Assembly: GCF_000282615.1 (NCBI RefSeq)
Contig: NZ_AKIY01000214.1
Location: 26,930 to 90,929 of the forward strand
Source: Bradyrhizobium sp. YR681
GTDB lineage: Bacteria; Pseudomonadota; Alphaproteobacteria; Rhizobiales; Xanthobacteraceae
DNA length: 64,000 bases
Direction: 5' to 3'
A program made the translations under genes and the position numbers. Within the stretch, counting starts at the first letter, position 1, and every line of letters starts with the position of its first letter. This document shows positions 42,638-50,882 of this stretch, one piece after another. Below the pieces are notes generated by a model. That model was not told where the DNA came from. It did not search any database and saw nothing but the letters and a program-made list of their open reading frames with translations.

Positions 42638-44707
42638 ATGACAGGCGGAAGGCGCGGGGCGTGGCTTGCCCTCGCGCTCGTCGTCTTCGTCAGCTTGTTC
42701 ATGTTCCAGCGCCACGTCGGCCGCTATCCCTACTACGCGCTCGACGACATGGATCAGCTGACCGCCCTCGATGTCCTGCTGATCAGAGGCGGGACCTTGC
42801 CGGATCACGTCACGCATCCGACGGCCGGCATGTACGTATTCCTGACCTTGACCCACCGGATCGGATATTTGCTGGGTTTGCTGCATTTGCACGATTTCCG
42901 GTTCCTCGACCACTGGGCAAACCCGCTGCTCGGGACGGCTGAGCTGATCGACTTCCTCCGGGCTCACCTGCCGTTTCTAGCCATCGGCAGTTCGCTGTTG
43001 CTGGCGTTGGCCGTTACCTCAGCTGTCGGGGCCGGGCCGTGGATGGTGATTATAATCTTCCTGTGTATCGCGGTCTCGCGAGCACTTGCCTTCCACACGA
43101 TCATCTTCCGAACCGACAGCTTCGCGCTGTTTTATGCGGCTGCGGCCGCTTCACTCGCTGTGTGGGCAGTTCAGCGGCGTGGATGGGTCGCAGTTGCGCT
43201 CGCCGTCTGCAGCGGCATTGCCGGTGGTTTCGCCTTCACGTCAAAGCTCACGATCGTGCCGACAGTCGCCCTCGCGCCGGCCCTGGTTCTGTTCATGATG
43301 GTGAGGCGCGACCAGGCCTTTACCGGAGCCTTCCATGCGACGCGGCGTTTCAACGCCATCGTGTGCATCACTGCGGTGGCCGTCTATGTCGTCTTGCTGG
43401 GACTGTCGCAAATCCCGATGGCCTCGACCTTCATCCACACCCGCATCTCGTTTCACAATTACGCGCTTTGCGCGGCGGCCTTGCTGGCGATCGCCGGGCC
43501 CGGCATTGCCACACGTATCCTGCCTGAGCGCTCGGTGTTCTACCGCTTCTTTTCGTTCGCCAACCTGATGGCGCTGGGGTTTACACTGTCTTTCCTGGCC
43601 CTGTGGTTCGTCATGCTGAGCCCAAGCGGCGGCGTGCGGTTCGTTGCAGCGCTTGCGCGCATCTGTTTCCTCGGTGTCATCGATCCCGCTCTCGCGCCGG
43701 GCTATGCCGGCTTCTGGGAACAAGTCTCAAGCTCGCCCTTTTTGCTGCTGCCGCCGCTCGTCCTGTTCCTGTTGCTTGGCATCCTGTCCCTTGCTTCGCT
43801 ACGAGAGTTAGGAGCGCTGACGGTAATCGGCCTGCTGGTCGTGGTTTCAATTCTCTGGTTCGACCGGATGATCATTCATCAGGACGGGATCTATACCGAG
43901 CCTCTGTTGCTGGCACTTTTCGGCCTGATGCTGTCAATGGCTTGGCCAAGGGGTGGTCTGCCAGTTCGTGCAATCGCGGCCGTCTGCGTCGTGATTCTTC
44001 TCGCCCGCGGTGCAGCGCAGGGTGAGATCTCGGAGCTGATGGATGCGGGTTATGCCGGTTACTTCAAGGAGAGCCGGCAGATTATGACGCCGTACCAGAC
44101 AGGCAATCAGCAGCAAATCCAGGATGCGCTGGGACAGGCGCTGGTCAGGGATAGCAGCACGGGGCACGTCGTCTCCGGCCATGCGCGTGAATTGATCTAC
44201 GCTCAGGCTGCTGACTATCGCGAGGTCGCAACCAGGGTATCCTATGTTGTTCCGAACCTTGGCCGTATCGACTGGAGCAGGATCGGTGTGCTTGGAGAAG
44301 GTCTCAAGCCCTTCGGGCAGACACGCCGAGAGCTCTGGTTTACCAGTGTCCCGCGCGAACTCGAGGGCGCTATTATCTACACGCCGCCCGACGATCGGGT
44401 AGAGCGCCCCGGCGCCGACTGGCTTAGGATGATTCTTACCTATTGCGGCTTGTACGATCAGGAAATCGACGCATGGGTGCGATCGCGCACCGAGATGATA
44501 CGACCGCGCTCAGACATGAACGTGCTGGTGTTCGTGCCTGCTGATAAAAGAGAGAGCTTCGCGCTGTCGCCAACGGCGCCCATCGTCGGCACCACCGAGC
44601 ACCTCTACGTCGGTGTAGTAGTCCCCATCAACGCTCCCGGCGATCTGCTTCGCCGCCTAAAGCTCGAAAGCGACCGCTTTGTCGTCATCGGGCGCAGGTT
44701 CGGGTAG
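42638..44707 (+). CDS. GT-C-like polytopic membrane protein (candidate surface-glycan modification gene)
   Basis: 689 residues from ATG 42638 (GGGGCGAG upstream); ATGs at 42620 and 42539 are possible, but the last precedes the hairpin. About ten hydrophobic helices span residues ~5-450, followed by a ~200-residue soluble C-terminal domain. The first loop after helix 1 has YYALDDMDQLTAL, an acidic motif like that of GT-C glycosyltransferases that use lipid-linked donors. Between spike and lysis genes this looks like a lysogenic-conversion gene (compare gtr-type O-antigen modification). No gtrA/gtrB partners are present. The call is by topology and motif, not by family match. Confidence 0.55.
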   Translation: MTGGRRGAWLALALVVFVSLFMFQRHVGRYPYYALDDMDQLTALDVLLIRGGTLPDHVTHPTAGMYVFLTLTHRIGYLLGLLHLHDFRFLDHWANPLLGTAELIDFLRAHLPFLAIGSSLLLALAVTSAVGAGPWMVIIIFLCIAVSRALAFHTIIFRTDSFALFYAAAAASLAVWAVQRRGWVAVALAVCSGIAGGFAFTSKLTIVPTVALAPALVLFMMVRRDQAFTGAFHATRRFNAIVCITAVAVYVVLLGLSQIPMASTFIHTRISFHNYALCAAALLAIAGPGIATRILPERSVFYRFFSFANLMALGFTLSFLALWFVMLSPSGGVRFVAALARICFLGVIDPALAPGYAGFWEQVSSSPFLLLPPLVLFLLLGILSLASLRELGALTVIGLLVVVSILWFDRMIIHQDGIYTEPLLLALFGLMLSMAWPRGGLPVRAIAAVCVVILLARGAAQGEISELMDAGYAGYFKESRQIMTPYQTGNQQQIQDALGQALVRDSSTGHVVSGHARELIYAQAADYREVATRVSYVVPNLGRIDWSRIGVLGEGLKPFGQTRRELWFTSVPRELEGAIIYTPPDDRVERPGADWLRMILTYCGLYDQEIDAWVRSRTEMIRPRSDMNVLVFVPADKRESFALSPTAPIVGTTEHLYVGVVVPINAPGDLLRRLKLESDRFVVIGRRFG

Positions 44708-44711
44708 TGCC

Positions 44712-45116
44712 GTGCCAAGGGTTGCAGTCCAGCCGGTGCTTGCTGGTCTCGCAATAGCGCTCGGCGGTTGTGGCTTTGCCGACAGTCACGCTCCACTCCC
44801 TTCTTTTATGCGCATCAAGGAAGCCGGGCCTGCAACTCCCGAACCTGCACCAGATGTCAAGATCGTCGTGCGTGGGCAGATGGAGATCGTCTTTCTCGCA
44901 ACGTCCTATCCGCGCGATGTGCGCGTTGCGACGCCCCGTCGCGCGGTCCGCGGGCCGGGATGGACGGCCTGCGTGCAGGCTCAGTTGACCTCCGCGATCG
45001 GTTCACCGCTGGGCGTACAAACTTATATCGTGACGATCGTCGACGGGAAGATCGTCGATCGCCGCCGCGCAGAGGTCGATGATACCTGCGGCTCGGAAAC
45101 GTTCGAGCCGATCTGA
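44712..45116 (+). CDS. small lipoprotein
   Basis: 134 residues from GTG 44712. A signal peptide VAVQPVLAGLAIALGGC ends in a lipobox (LGGC), so the mature protein is lipid-anchored at the Cys. The rest is beta-rich (IVVRGQMEIVFLATSYPRDV; GVQTYIVTIVDGKIVDRRRAEVDD) with a Cys pair (WTAC, DTCG). It follows the GT-C gene by 4 nt; superinfection exclusion is one possible role, with no direct evidence. Confidence 0.6.
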   Translation: MPRVAVQPVLAGLAIALGGCGFADSHAPLPSFMRIKEAGPATPEPAPDVKIVVRGQMEIVFLATSYPRDVRVATPRRAVRGPGWTACVQAQLTSAIGSPLGVQTYIVTIVDGKIVDRRRAEVDDTCGSETFEPI

Positions 45117-45239
45117 GCTGCGCCCGCGGCTCTCGCACCAAGACCACTCGCACTCAAACACATTTTGAGAGGCTCACAACATGCCCGACCTGCATGGCAT
45201 TTGGCGCGCCCTGATGCGCCCGACCAGGAGTTAACCGAT

Positions 45240-46658
45240 ATGGCTGGCATCACGGCTGCGCGGGTCAAGGCCATCGCCGGGCCCGGCGCGCGCAACGATC
45301 TCGTCAACGCCATCGTGCGCGGCTGGCCGCAGGCGGTGGCGAAGGCCAAAATCACGACCCGGCTGCGGGCCTGTCATTTTCTCGCGCAGATCATGACCGA
45401 GACGGGCGGTTTGCAGATCCTGAGCGAGAGCGGCGCCTATCGCTATGAGACGATCCTGAAGATCTTCGGGGCGGCGCAATATGCGCGTCAGTATGGCGGA
45501 CGAGGCCATTCCGCCGGGATCGGGCCCGACGAAGCGCGGCGCATCGCGAGCCTGCCGGTCGACCAGCGCGGGCCGGTTCTGTTCAACCGCGTCTATGGCG
45601 TCGGCAACCCGGCCAAGGTCCGCGAGTTCAACAACACCGGCCCGAACGACGGCTGGCTCTACCGCGGCGGCGGCATGATGCAGGCCACAGGCAAGAGCAA
45701 CTATGCCCGGCTGGAGAAGAAGACGGGACTGCCGCTGGTGGCGCATCCCGAATTGCTGCATCAGCCGGATTCCGCGTTCGTCGCCGCGTATCTGGAATGG
45801 GGGCAGGACGGACGCTGCAACGCCGCCGCCGATCGCGACGACGTCAAGGGCGTCCGCCGCATCATCAACGGCGGCGAGAACGGGATTGCCGCATGCGAGA
45901 CGTTCCTTGCGCGGGCCAAGCAGGTCTTGCAGGACTACCAGCCTCCGGCCGTCGATCATCTGACGCCGGCTACGCCTGATCCATCGGCCGCCGATACCGG
46001 CCCGGCCGCGCCCTCTATGCCGGATGATCCTGCGCCGGCGGCGCCATCCGCGCCGGTCGCAGCGGACGTGCAGGGCGATCCGGAATTGTTCTCGGTGCAG
46101 AAGCGCCTGAAGGCGATGAACTACACGCCGGGCGTCCTGACTGGCGTCTGGGGCGGCATGACGGCTGGCGCACTCGCCGGCTTCATCAATGACCGTCAGG
46201 CGGCAATTGCCGTGCCCGCATCGGTCGAGGCTTTTGGCGCGGAACGCGAAGCCATCAAGGCCGAGCTCGCCCGCGCCGAAGCCGAGCATTTCGTCAGGCC
46301 GGTGACAGCGGCGCGGGCCAATGGCGACGTTGCAACCGTCACGTCCGTGGCGCCGGAGGCCGCGCCCGTGCGCCGCAACTTCCTCACAAGCCTCTGGGTC
46401 ACCATCACCACGGCTGCCGCGGCGGTCTGGTCGACGGTACAGGACAAGGTGCAGCAGGCGTGGGCCTTCGTCTTCGACCACAAGGACGATATTCCGACCG
46501 ATCCTGGCACGCTGTCGACCGTATGGTCGTATGTCGAGAAGGTGCCGACCTCGTTCTGGCTCATGCTGCTCGCCGGCGTGCTTGCCTTCATCACGCTCGA
46601 TGCAGCCCGCGGCCTCGCCAAGATCAAGCAGGCCGTCCAGACCGGAGCCCGCCAATGA
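45240..46658 (+). CDS. endolysin: GH19-type lysozyme with C-terminal membrane segment
   Basis: 472 residues from ATG 45240 (AGGAG 8 nt upstream; an in-frame earlier ATG lacks this). The GH19/chitinase-like domain spans ~1-220: CHFLAQIMTETGGLQILSESGAYRYE (catalytic Glu in TETGG), GRGPVLFNRVYG-type loop, and WLYRGGGMMQATGKSNYARLEKK. A Pro/Ala linker follows, then FSVQKRLKAMNYTPGVLTGVWGGMTAGAL, which resembles a peptidoglycan-binding repeat. A hydrophobic helix near the end (SFWLMLLAGVLAFITLDAA) would anchor it to the membrane. It cleaves peptidoglycan at lysis. Confidence 0.85.
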   Translation: MAGITAARVKAIAGPGARNDLVNAIVRGWPQAVAKAKITTRLRACHFLAQIMTETGGLQILSESGAYRYETILKIFGAAQYARQYGGRGHSAGIGPDEARRIASLPVDQRGPVLFNRVYGVGNPAKVREFNNTGPNDGWLYRGGGMMQATGKSNYARLEKKTGLPLVAHPELLHQPDSAFVAAYLEWGQDGRCNAAADRDDVKGVRRIINGGENGIAACETFLARAKQVLQDYQPPAVDHLTPATPDPSAADTGPAAPSMPDDPAPAAPSAPVAADVQGDPELFSVQKRLKAMNYTPGVLTGVWGGMTAGALAGFINDRQAAIAVPASVEAFGAEREAIKAELARAEAEHFVRPVTAARANGDVATVTSVAPEAAPVRRNFLTSLWVTITTAAAAVWSTVQDKVQQAWAFVFDHKDDIPTDPGTLSTVWSYVEKVPTSFWLMLLAGVLAFITLDAARGLAKIKQAVQTGARQ

Positions 46659-46945
46659 TCGTCGAATTGATTGCATCCGCCGCCGCGCGCTTCGGTGGTT
46701 TGAGCTTTGCCATGAAGGCACTGATCGCGCTCGCCTTCGCCGCGACCGTTGCGCTGACCGTGACCTCGGTCTACGGCATCTGGCATCACAAGGTCTACAA
46801 GAGCGGTTACGACCGCGCGATGCTCGACATCGCCCGCGCCGACGACAAGGCGATCGATCGTGCTTCGACCCTGCGCAACGGCTATGTGGCGTGCCATGCG
46901 CTTGGCCGCAACTGGGATCAGTCGACCGGGAGCTGCGGCAAATGA
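46655..46945 (+). CDS. inner-membrane spanin-like protein (Rz-like)
   Basis: 96 residues. One transmembrane helix (MKALIALAFAATVALTVTSVYGIW) precedes a helical segment YKSGYDRAMLDIARADDKAIDRA, as in short i-spanins. It overlaps the endolysin stop (ATGA) and the following lipoprotein gene (ATGA), the usual arrangement of an i-spanin and its partner. Spanins fuse inner and outer membranes at lysis. Confidence 0.65.
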   Translation: MIVELIASAAARFGGLSFAMKALIALAFAATVALTVTSVYGIWHHKVYKSGYDRAMLDIARADDKAIDRASTLRNGYVACHALGRNWDQSTGSCGK

Positions 46946-47445
46946 AGCGCCTCATCCTGATGGCGCCGATGGCGCTGCTGTTGGCCGGCTGCGCATCCGA
47001 GAGCCTGAAGGGCTCGATCGCGGGCGGCGAATGCCGGATCTTCGAGCGGCCGTCCTATGCCGTCCGCGGCGTCAAGCCATATGACCAGGACTGGATCGAC
47101 CGGCAGGTCGAGGGCGGCGTCGGCGGCTGCGGCTGGCATCGGCCGGCGCCGCGGCCGGCCGAGATCGATGCGCCCGGCGCTGCCACGGTGAAACCGGTGC
47201 CGGTGAAGCGTCGGGGCATCATGGCGCGCATCAAGTCCGCGGTGCAGAAGACGCCGATTGCAGCCCCGCCGATCGCGCCGGTCCCGGCCTCGCCGTCCGA
47301 GGCGGTGCCGGACGCAACGCCACCTGTCCCCGTGCCTGAGGCCAAGCCGCACGATGTGCCGGCTGTCCCGCCGCCGCCGCCGCGGACGCGGCTCGAGCTG
47401 CTGCTCGATCCCAGCGGGCCCGCCGTGACAGGCACCGGGCGGTAG
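46942..47445 (+). CDS. outer-membrane lipoprotein, o-spanin-like
   Basis: 167 residues. Signal MKRLILMAPMALLLAGC with lipobox LAGC. The mature part is Pro/Ala/Val-rich (AAPPIAPVPASPSEAVPD; VPAVPPPPPRTRLELLLD), typical of Rz1-like o-spanins, though longer than most (Rz1 is ~60). A Cys-containing stretch (GGECRIFERPSYAVRG) lies near the N-terminus. It overlaps the i-spanin-like gene by 4 nt. Confidence 0.65.
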   Translation: MKRLILMAPMALLLAGCASESLKGSIAGGECRIFERPSYAVRGVKPYDQDWIDRQVEGGVGGCGWHRPAPRPAEIDAPGAATVKPVPVKRRGIMARIKSAVQKTPIAAPPIAPVPASPSEAVPDATPPVPVPEAKPHDVPAVPPPPPRTRLELLLDPSGPAVTGTGR

Positions 47446-47447
47446 CA

Positions 47448-47822
47448 GTGGTGGCGGATCACGAGACCAACGCCGTGCTGCTCAGCATGGCAGAGAAGAT
47501 CGGCCGTCTCACGGCGTCGCTGGAAGCTCATACCAGCCAGTGGCGCCAGCAGGACGAGAAGGCCTCGCAGGGCCGCAGAGACACGCATCAGAAGATCGAC
47601 GCGATGCGCGCGGAGATGCAGAAGCTCGACGGCCAGCTGACCACGGCGATCAAGGACATCGCCGACATGAAGCCGACGGTCCAGACCGTCAAGAACGCGG
47701 AGCAGCAGGTCGCCGGCGCGACGTGGATGAGCAAATGGCTCTATCGCGCCGCGATCCTGGCCACCGGCGGCGCTGCATGGGTGGTCCTCAAATATCTCAA
47801 CATCACGGTAGCCCTGAAATGA
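47448..47822 (+). CDS. holin-like coiled-coil protein with C-terminal membrane helix
   Basis: 124 residues from GTG 47448 (a second GTG follows at 47451). A long coiled coil (HQKIDAMRAEMQKLDGQLTTAIKDIADMKPTVQTVKNAEQQ) precedes one hydrophobic segment (LYRAAILATGGAAWVVLKYL). The layout resembles DUF1515-like proteins in rhizobial phage lysis cassettes, where a holin or antiholin role is suspected. The position inside the lysis block supports this. Confidence 0.55.
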   Translation: MVADHETNAVLLSMAEKIGRLTASLEAHTSQWRQQDEKASQGRRDTHQKIDAMRAEMQKLDGQLTTAIKDIADMKPTVQTVKNAEQQVAGATWMSKWLYRAAILATGGAAWVVLKYLNITVALK

Positions 47823-48340
47823 AGCTCGAACCGAAACTGCTCTACGAGATGCACGGCTTCGAGCTGGGCTTGCAGAAGGTGCTCGTCGCCGCCGCGATCG
47901 TGCTGGCGCTGCTGGCGTTCGTGGTCGCGATCGTGGAAGCCCGGCGGCGCCCGCCGGCGACCGAGCTGGCGCTGCTCGGCGGCATCGCGATGGTCGCGGC
48001 GATCGTCGCCGCGGTGCTGGTGCTGAGTGCCTCGGCCGGTCATTCGTGTGGGCGGCGGTTCTCCGGCGTTGCTTCCTATTATTCCAACGGCGAGAGCGGC
48101 AGCCGCACGGCCTCCGGCGCGCGTTTCAACGATGCGCTGCCGACCGCCGCGCATCGCTGCCTGCCGTTCGGCACCAGGCTGCGCGTCACGCGCGCCGGGC
48201 GCTCCGTGATCGTCACCATCAACGATCGCGGCCCGGCGGCGTGGACCGGCCGCGTGCTCGACCTGGCGCGGGCGCCGGCGGCCTCGCTCGGCATGCTCGG
48301 CGCCGGCATCGCCCGGATCGAGGCCGAAGTGATCGACTGA
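47819..48340 (+). CDS. membrane-anchored RlpA-like double-psi beta-barrel protein
   Basis: 173 residues. Two transmembrane helices (VLVAAAIVLALLAFVVAIV and LLGGIAMVAAIVAAVLVLS) precede an RlpA-type DPBB domain: SGVASYYSNGESGSRTASGARFN, AHRCLPFGTRLRVTRAG, VIVTINDRGP, GRVLDLARAPAASLGM. RlpA cleaves naked glycan in the cell wall using an Asp; NDRGP is the conserved core. It may support the endolysin or holin. ATG overlaps the previous stop (ATGA). Confidence 0.8.
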   Translation: MKLEPKLLYEMHGFELGLQKVLVAAAIVLALLAFVVAIVEARRRPPATELALLGGIAMVAAIVAAVLVLSASAGHSCGRRFSGVASYYSNGESGSRTASGARFNDALPTAAHRCLPFGTRLRVTRAGRSVIVTINDRGPAAWTGRVLDLARAPAASLGMLGAGIARIEAEVID

Positions 48341-48380
48341 CGCCGCGTTCGACATCGCAACAAACCAGAGGGGTTCAATC

Positions 48381-48824
48381 ATGTGGGGACTGTTCGTCGC
48401 CGCGCTGCTGCTGCTCGCGGGCATCTGGTGCGCGATCCAGCGCTTGCGCGGCCTTGCCGCCGTGCTGATCGCGGTCGCGCTGTCGCTTCTGGTGACCAAG
48501 GCCTTCGCCCGCGATGACGGCCGCTATGCCAATTCCGCGCTCAAGCCCTGGTTCGACAGCTTGCGCAGCGGCAAGGGCCCGTGCTGTTCCGATGCCGACG
48601 GCTATGTGCTCTCGGAGGTCGACTGGGAAAGCGCCGACGGCCGCTACCGCGTTCGCGTGCCGATCAGCAATGACGAGGCCGACAACAATGTCCTCATCTG
48701 GGTCGACGTTCCTGAGGATGCCGTCATCACCGAGCCCAACCGCGCCGGCCGCACCATGGTCTGGCCGATCTGGGGATTTCAGGGGCCGACGATACGCTGC
48801 TTCATGCCGGGGTCGATGACGTGA
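48381..48824 (+). CDS. exported hypothetical protein, 147 aa
   Basis: An N-terminal hydrophobic region (VAALLLLAGIWCAIQRLRGLAAVLIAVALSLLV) gives two short membrane helices or an uncleaved signal, followed by a soluble domain with GKGPCCSDADGYVLSEVDWES and VWPIWGFQGPTIRCFMPG. This CCSDADG-type domain is common in Bradyrhizobium. GAGGGG ribosome site upstream of ATG 48381. Function unknown. Confidence 0.65.
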   Translation: MWGLFVAALLLLAGIWCAIQRLRGLAAVLIAVALSLLVTKAFARDDGRYANSALKPWFDSLRSGKGPCCSDADGYVLSEVDWESADGRYRVRVPISNDEADNNVLIWVDVPEDAVITEPNRAGRTMVWPIWGFQGPTIRCFMPGSMT

Positions 48825-49141
48825 GGTTAGTCGATCTCGATCCCCAGTGGATCATGAAGGACGGCGAGCGAGTGGGTTTCACCTTCTTCAGTCCGGTCCA
48901 GTCCGCAGGCATGGGCAAGAGCCGGTGGCGCCAAAGCTGTTTTCCAAACCCGACGCCCACGGACGAACAATTCGAGCTGCTAGGCGATGCCCCTGTGCAG
49001 CATTGCAACCCGTCCTGTGGGTGGAAGATCGCCGGCGGGATCGATGTGGCGAGTTTCGAAACGATGACAGTGACGCCGTCGATCGACGGTAGCGCTGGCG
49101 GGCTCTGGCACGGCTTCATCACCAACGGCGAAATCCGGTGA
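48821..49141 (+). CDS. DUF6527-like protein
   Basis: 106 residues from GTG overlapping the upstream TGA. MRLVDLDPQWIM at the start and GGLWHGFITNGEI at the end match the DUF6527 pattern (start RL.DL.P.., end GC.WHG.I..G). Cys residues (SCFPNP, HCNPSCGW) may form a metal site. Translation is coupled to the following nucleotidyltransferase gene (GTGA). Function unknown. Confidence 0.6.
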   Translation: MRLVDLDPQWIMKDGERVGFTFFSPVQSAGMGKSRWRQSCFPNPTPTDEQFELLGDAPVQHCNPSCGWKIAGGIDVASFETMTVTPSIDGSAGGLWHGFITNGEIR

Positions 49142-49560
49142 GCCGTCTACCCATCCGCATCAAGCCGCGCCGCGTAAAACACTGCTATGTCGGCGCGCCG
49201 GCGATCTTTCGGCTCGAGATCGCGTGCCAGAAGCTCGAGGATGCGTGGCCGGACGCCTTCGGCTGTTACCTCGTCGGCTCCTGCCTGGAGCGTCCGGACT
49301 TCCGTGACGTCGACGTCCGGATGATGATGAAGGACTACGATTTCACGCGCGAGTTTCCGGACTGCCATTCGCTCGACGGCCACTGGGAGCACGATCCGAA
49401 GTGGCTGGTAATGACGGTGGCGATCACCGGATGGCTGCGCGAACAAACGGGCCTGCCGATCGATTTCCAGTTCCAGCCGCAGACCTTTGCCAATAAGCAT
49501 CACAGCGGCACCCGGCATGCGATCGGGATACGTTACGCCTCTCGCCGAAAGCAAGGGTGA
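49138..49560 (+). CDS. minimal nucleotidyltransferase-fold protein (Pol-beta superfamily)
   Basis: 140 residues. YLVGSCLERPDFRDVDVRMMM gives the G47-S48 and D57-x-D59 signature of Pol-beta-type nucleotidyltransferases, and the strand LPIDFQFQP provides a candidate third carboxylate. The protein is essentially only the NTase core. Its substrate is unknown (nucleotide transfer to protein, RNA or an antibiotic are all possible). It is GTGA-coupled to DUF6527 and ends at a strong bidirectional terminator. Confidence 0.65.
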   Translation: MSRLPIRIKPRRVKHCYVGAPAIFRLEIACQKLEDAWPDAFGCYLVGSCLERPDFRDVDVRMMMKDYDFTREFPDCHSLDGHWEHDPKWLVMTVAITGWLREQTGLPIDFQFQPQTFANKHHSGTRHAIGIRYASRRKQG

Positions 49561-49605
49561 GGAGACCTCGACGTCTCCTCGATCGTGTCAAACCTCCTCA
49601 AACTG

Positions 49606-49642
49606 AAGTCCGGCGCGGGGTGCCCCTCGCGCCGGACTTTTT
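49606..49642. terminator. bidirectional intrinsic terminator
   Basis: AAGTCCGGCGCG pairs perfectly with CGCGCCGGACTT (12 bp), with GGG/CCC pairing inside the loop, followed by TTTTT. It separates the plus-strand accessory genes from the convergent minus-strand regulator gene. Confidence 0.85.
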
Positions 49643-50430
49643 CATTCGGGCGTCCAGTGCGGCCGCAGCTGAAATCCGCCCAGCTCGAACGTTGGCGCTG
49701 TTGGATTCCACATATCGAGGACCTCGAACCGATCTTTTTCCGAGAACATGCGGCGATCGTGCTTGGTCGGTCCGACGATTTTGAGAAACCGCTCGGTTCC
49801 GGATTCGTCCGAAAGCCGAAAAAGATCGCCGGGCTTGATCGCGCGCGCTTCTTCGCCCGCGGGCAGGAGATGAAACTCTGTCCCGCCGTCATGAGTCTCA
49901 TATCCCTTGATCCAGCCGAGGTCCTCGAGACGTTCGAACTTGCGGATGTTCGAGCCGGCGGGGGCGACATATCCGGGATTGAAGGCGGTTGACATGAGTA
50001 GCTTGCGGTCCGTTGCGGTCGGTCGCAACGGCTGGTATTCGAGGACGGGCGTATCCGTGCTGCCGCTGACATGTTGCGTGAGCTTGATCTCCGCATCGTC
50101 GGGTAACAGCGAGATCGCGATCGCGATTGCCTGATGATGAGCCGCGCTTGAAGGGAACCTGAACGCCCGCGCCTCTTCGTCGTCGCGGGGAAGGCCGATA
50201 ACGAAGACATTTCCCCGCGGCGTCTGTAGCAGTTGCTCGGCGAGCTTGGCGCCGGCTGCGTGAATCCCGCGTGACAACGTCTGCAACTCATTGATCGCCC
50301 AGCTCGGCGCCGGCCTGCGGTCGCTCGACCAGGACTTTACCGTGTCCAGCCTGGTGCCGTGTACGTGTTCGGCCGCCTCAGCCTGTGAGATCCCGCAGGC
50401 CTCGCGCAAGAGATTGTAGACGCTCGTCAT
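49642..50430 (-). CDS. HTH regulator, candidate prophage repressor
   Basis: 262 residues. The first ~55 (VYNLLREACGISQAEAAEHVHGTRLDTVKSWSSDRRPAPSWAINEL) form a Cro/XRE-like helix-turn-helix. The middle helical region is followed by a C-terminal ~110-residue domain (FERLEDLGWIKGYETHDGGTEFHLLPAGEEA; GDLFRLSDESGTERFLKIVGP) that may sense a ligand or dimerise; no LexA-type Ser/Lys protease motif is seen. Being on the opposite strand to all lytic genes, at the prophage edge, it is a plausible lysogeny regulator. Confidence 0.6.
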   Translation of the reverse strand: MTSVYNLLREACGISQAEAAEHVHGTRLDTVKSWSSDRRPAPSWAINELQTLSRGIHAAGAKLAEQLLQTPRGNVFVIGLPRDDEEARAFRFPSSAAHHQAIAIAISLLPDDAEIKLTQHVSGSTDTPVLEYQPLRPTATDRKLLMSTAFNPGYVAPAGSNIRKFERLEDLGWIKGYETHDGGTEFHLLPAGEEARAIKPGDLFRLSDESGTERFLKIVGPTKHDRRMFSEKDRFEVLDMWNPTAPTFELGGFQLRPHWTPE

Positions 50431-50501
50431 GGCGTCGCTCCTTTTCGTTCGATTGATGCAGGTGAAAAGGTGCGGCTCCCGTTTCCGGGAGCCGCTGTCG
50501 C

Positions 50502-50798
50502 TCAGTTGTGGTCGTGATCGAAGCGCTCGTCATAGGTCTGGCGCTCGCTCATCATCCCCGCAGCCCGCAGGCCAGCGACGGCCTTGGTGTAGCGGGAGGC
50601 GCGGCGGCGATCCGGAATCCGCTCGGTCACTTCATCGGGGTGGAAGTTCATGATGCGAGCCATCCCAACGATATGCTGGCGGGTGATCTTGCCGTTGACC
50701 GCCAGCTTTTCGAGATAGGCGAGGCCGATGCGCTCGGCGCGGTCGCGCAGGGCCTGTACCTCGTTGAGCGGATTGCGCTTGCGGAAGAAGTTGAACAT
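50502..50798 (-). CDS. hypothetical protein, 98 aa
   Basis: Helical: MFNFFRKRNPLNEVQALRDRAERIGLAYLEKLAVNGKITRQHIVGMARIMNFHPDEVTERI. It lies directly downstream of the operator-covered promoter at 50851-50878 and upstream of the HTH gene, probably as first gene of the same minus-strand transcript. No family recognised. Confidence 0.6.
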   Translation of the reverse strand: MFNFFRKRNPLNEVQALRDRAERIGLAYLEKLAVNGKITRQHIVGMARIMNFHPDEVTERIPDRRRASRYTKAVAGLRAAGMMSERQTYDERFDHDHN

Positions 50799-50850
50799 GT
50801 AAGGACTCCATTTCCTTGTTCAGCATCGGGCCAATCCCAACGCTGAAAAC

Positions 50851-50878
50851 AGTGTACACGCCGAGTGTACAAAGTCAA
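50851..50878 (-). promoter_or_regulatory. sigma70-type promoter overlapped by a TGTACAC-N5-GTGTACA operator
   Basis: On the minus strand TTGACT (50878-50873) and TACACT (50856-50851) are spaced by 16 nt. The perfect inverted repeat TGTACAC-GCCGA-GTGTACA (50853-50871) covers the spacer and -10. A repressor bound there would block expression of the 98-aa gene and the HTH regulator, so autoregulation is inferred. Confidence 0.55.
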
Positions 50879-50882
50879 CGCC

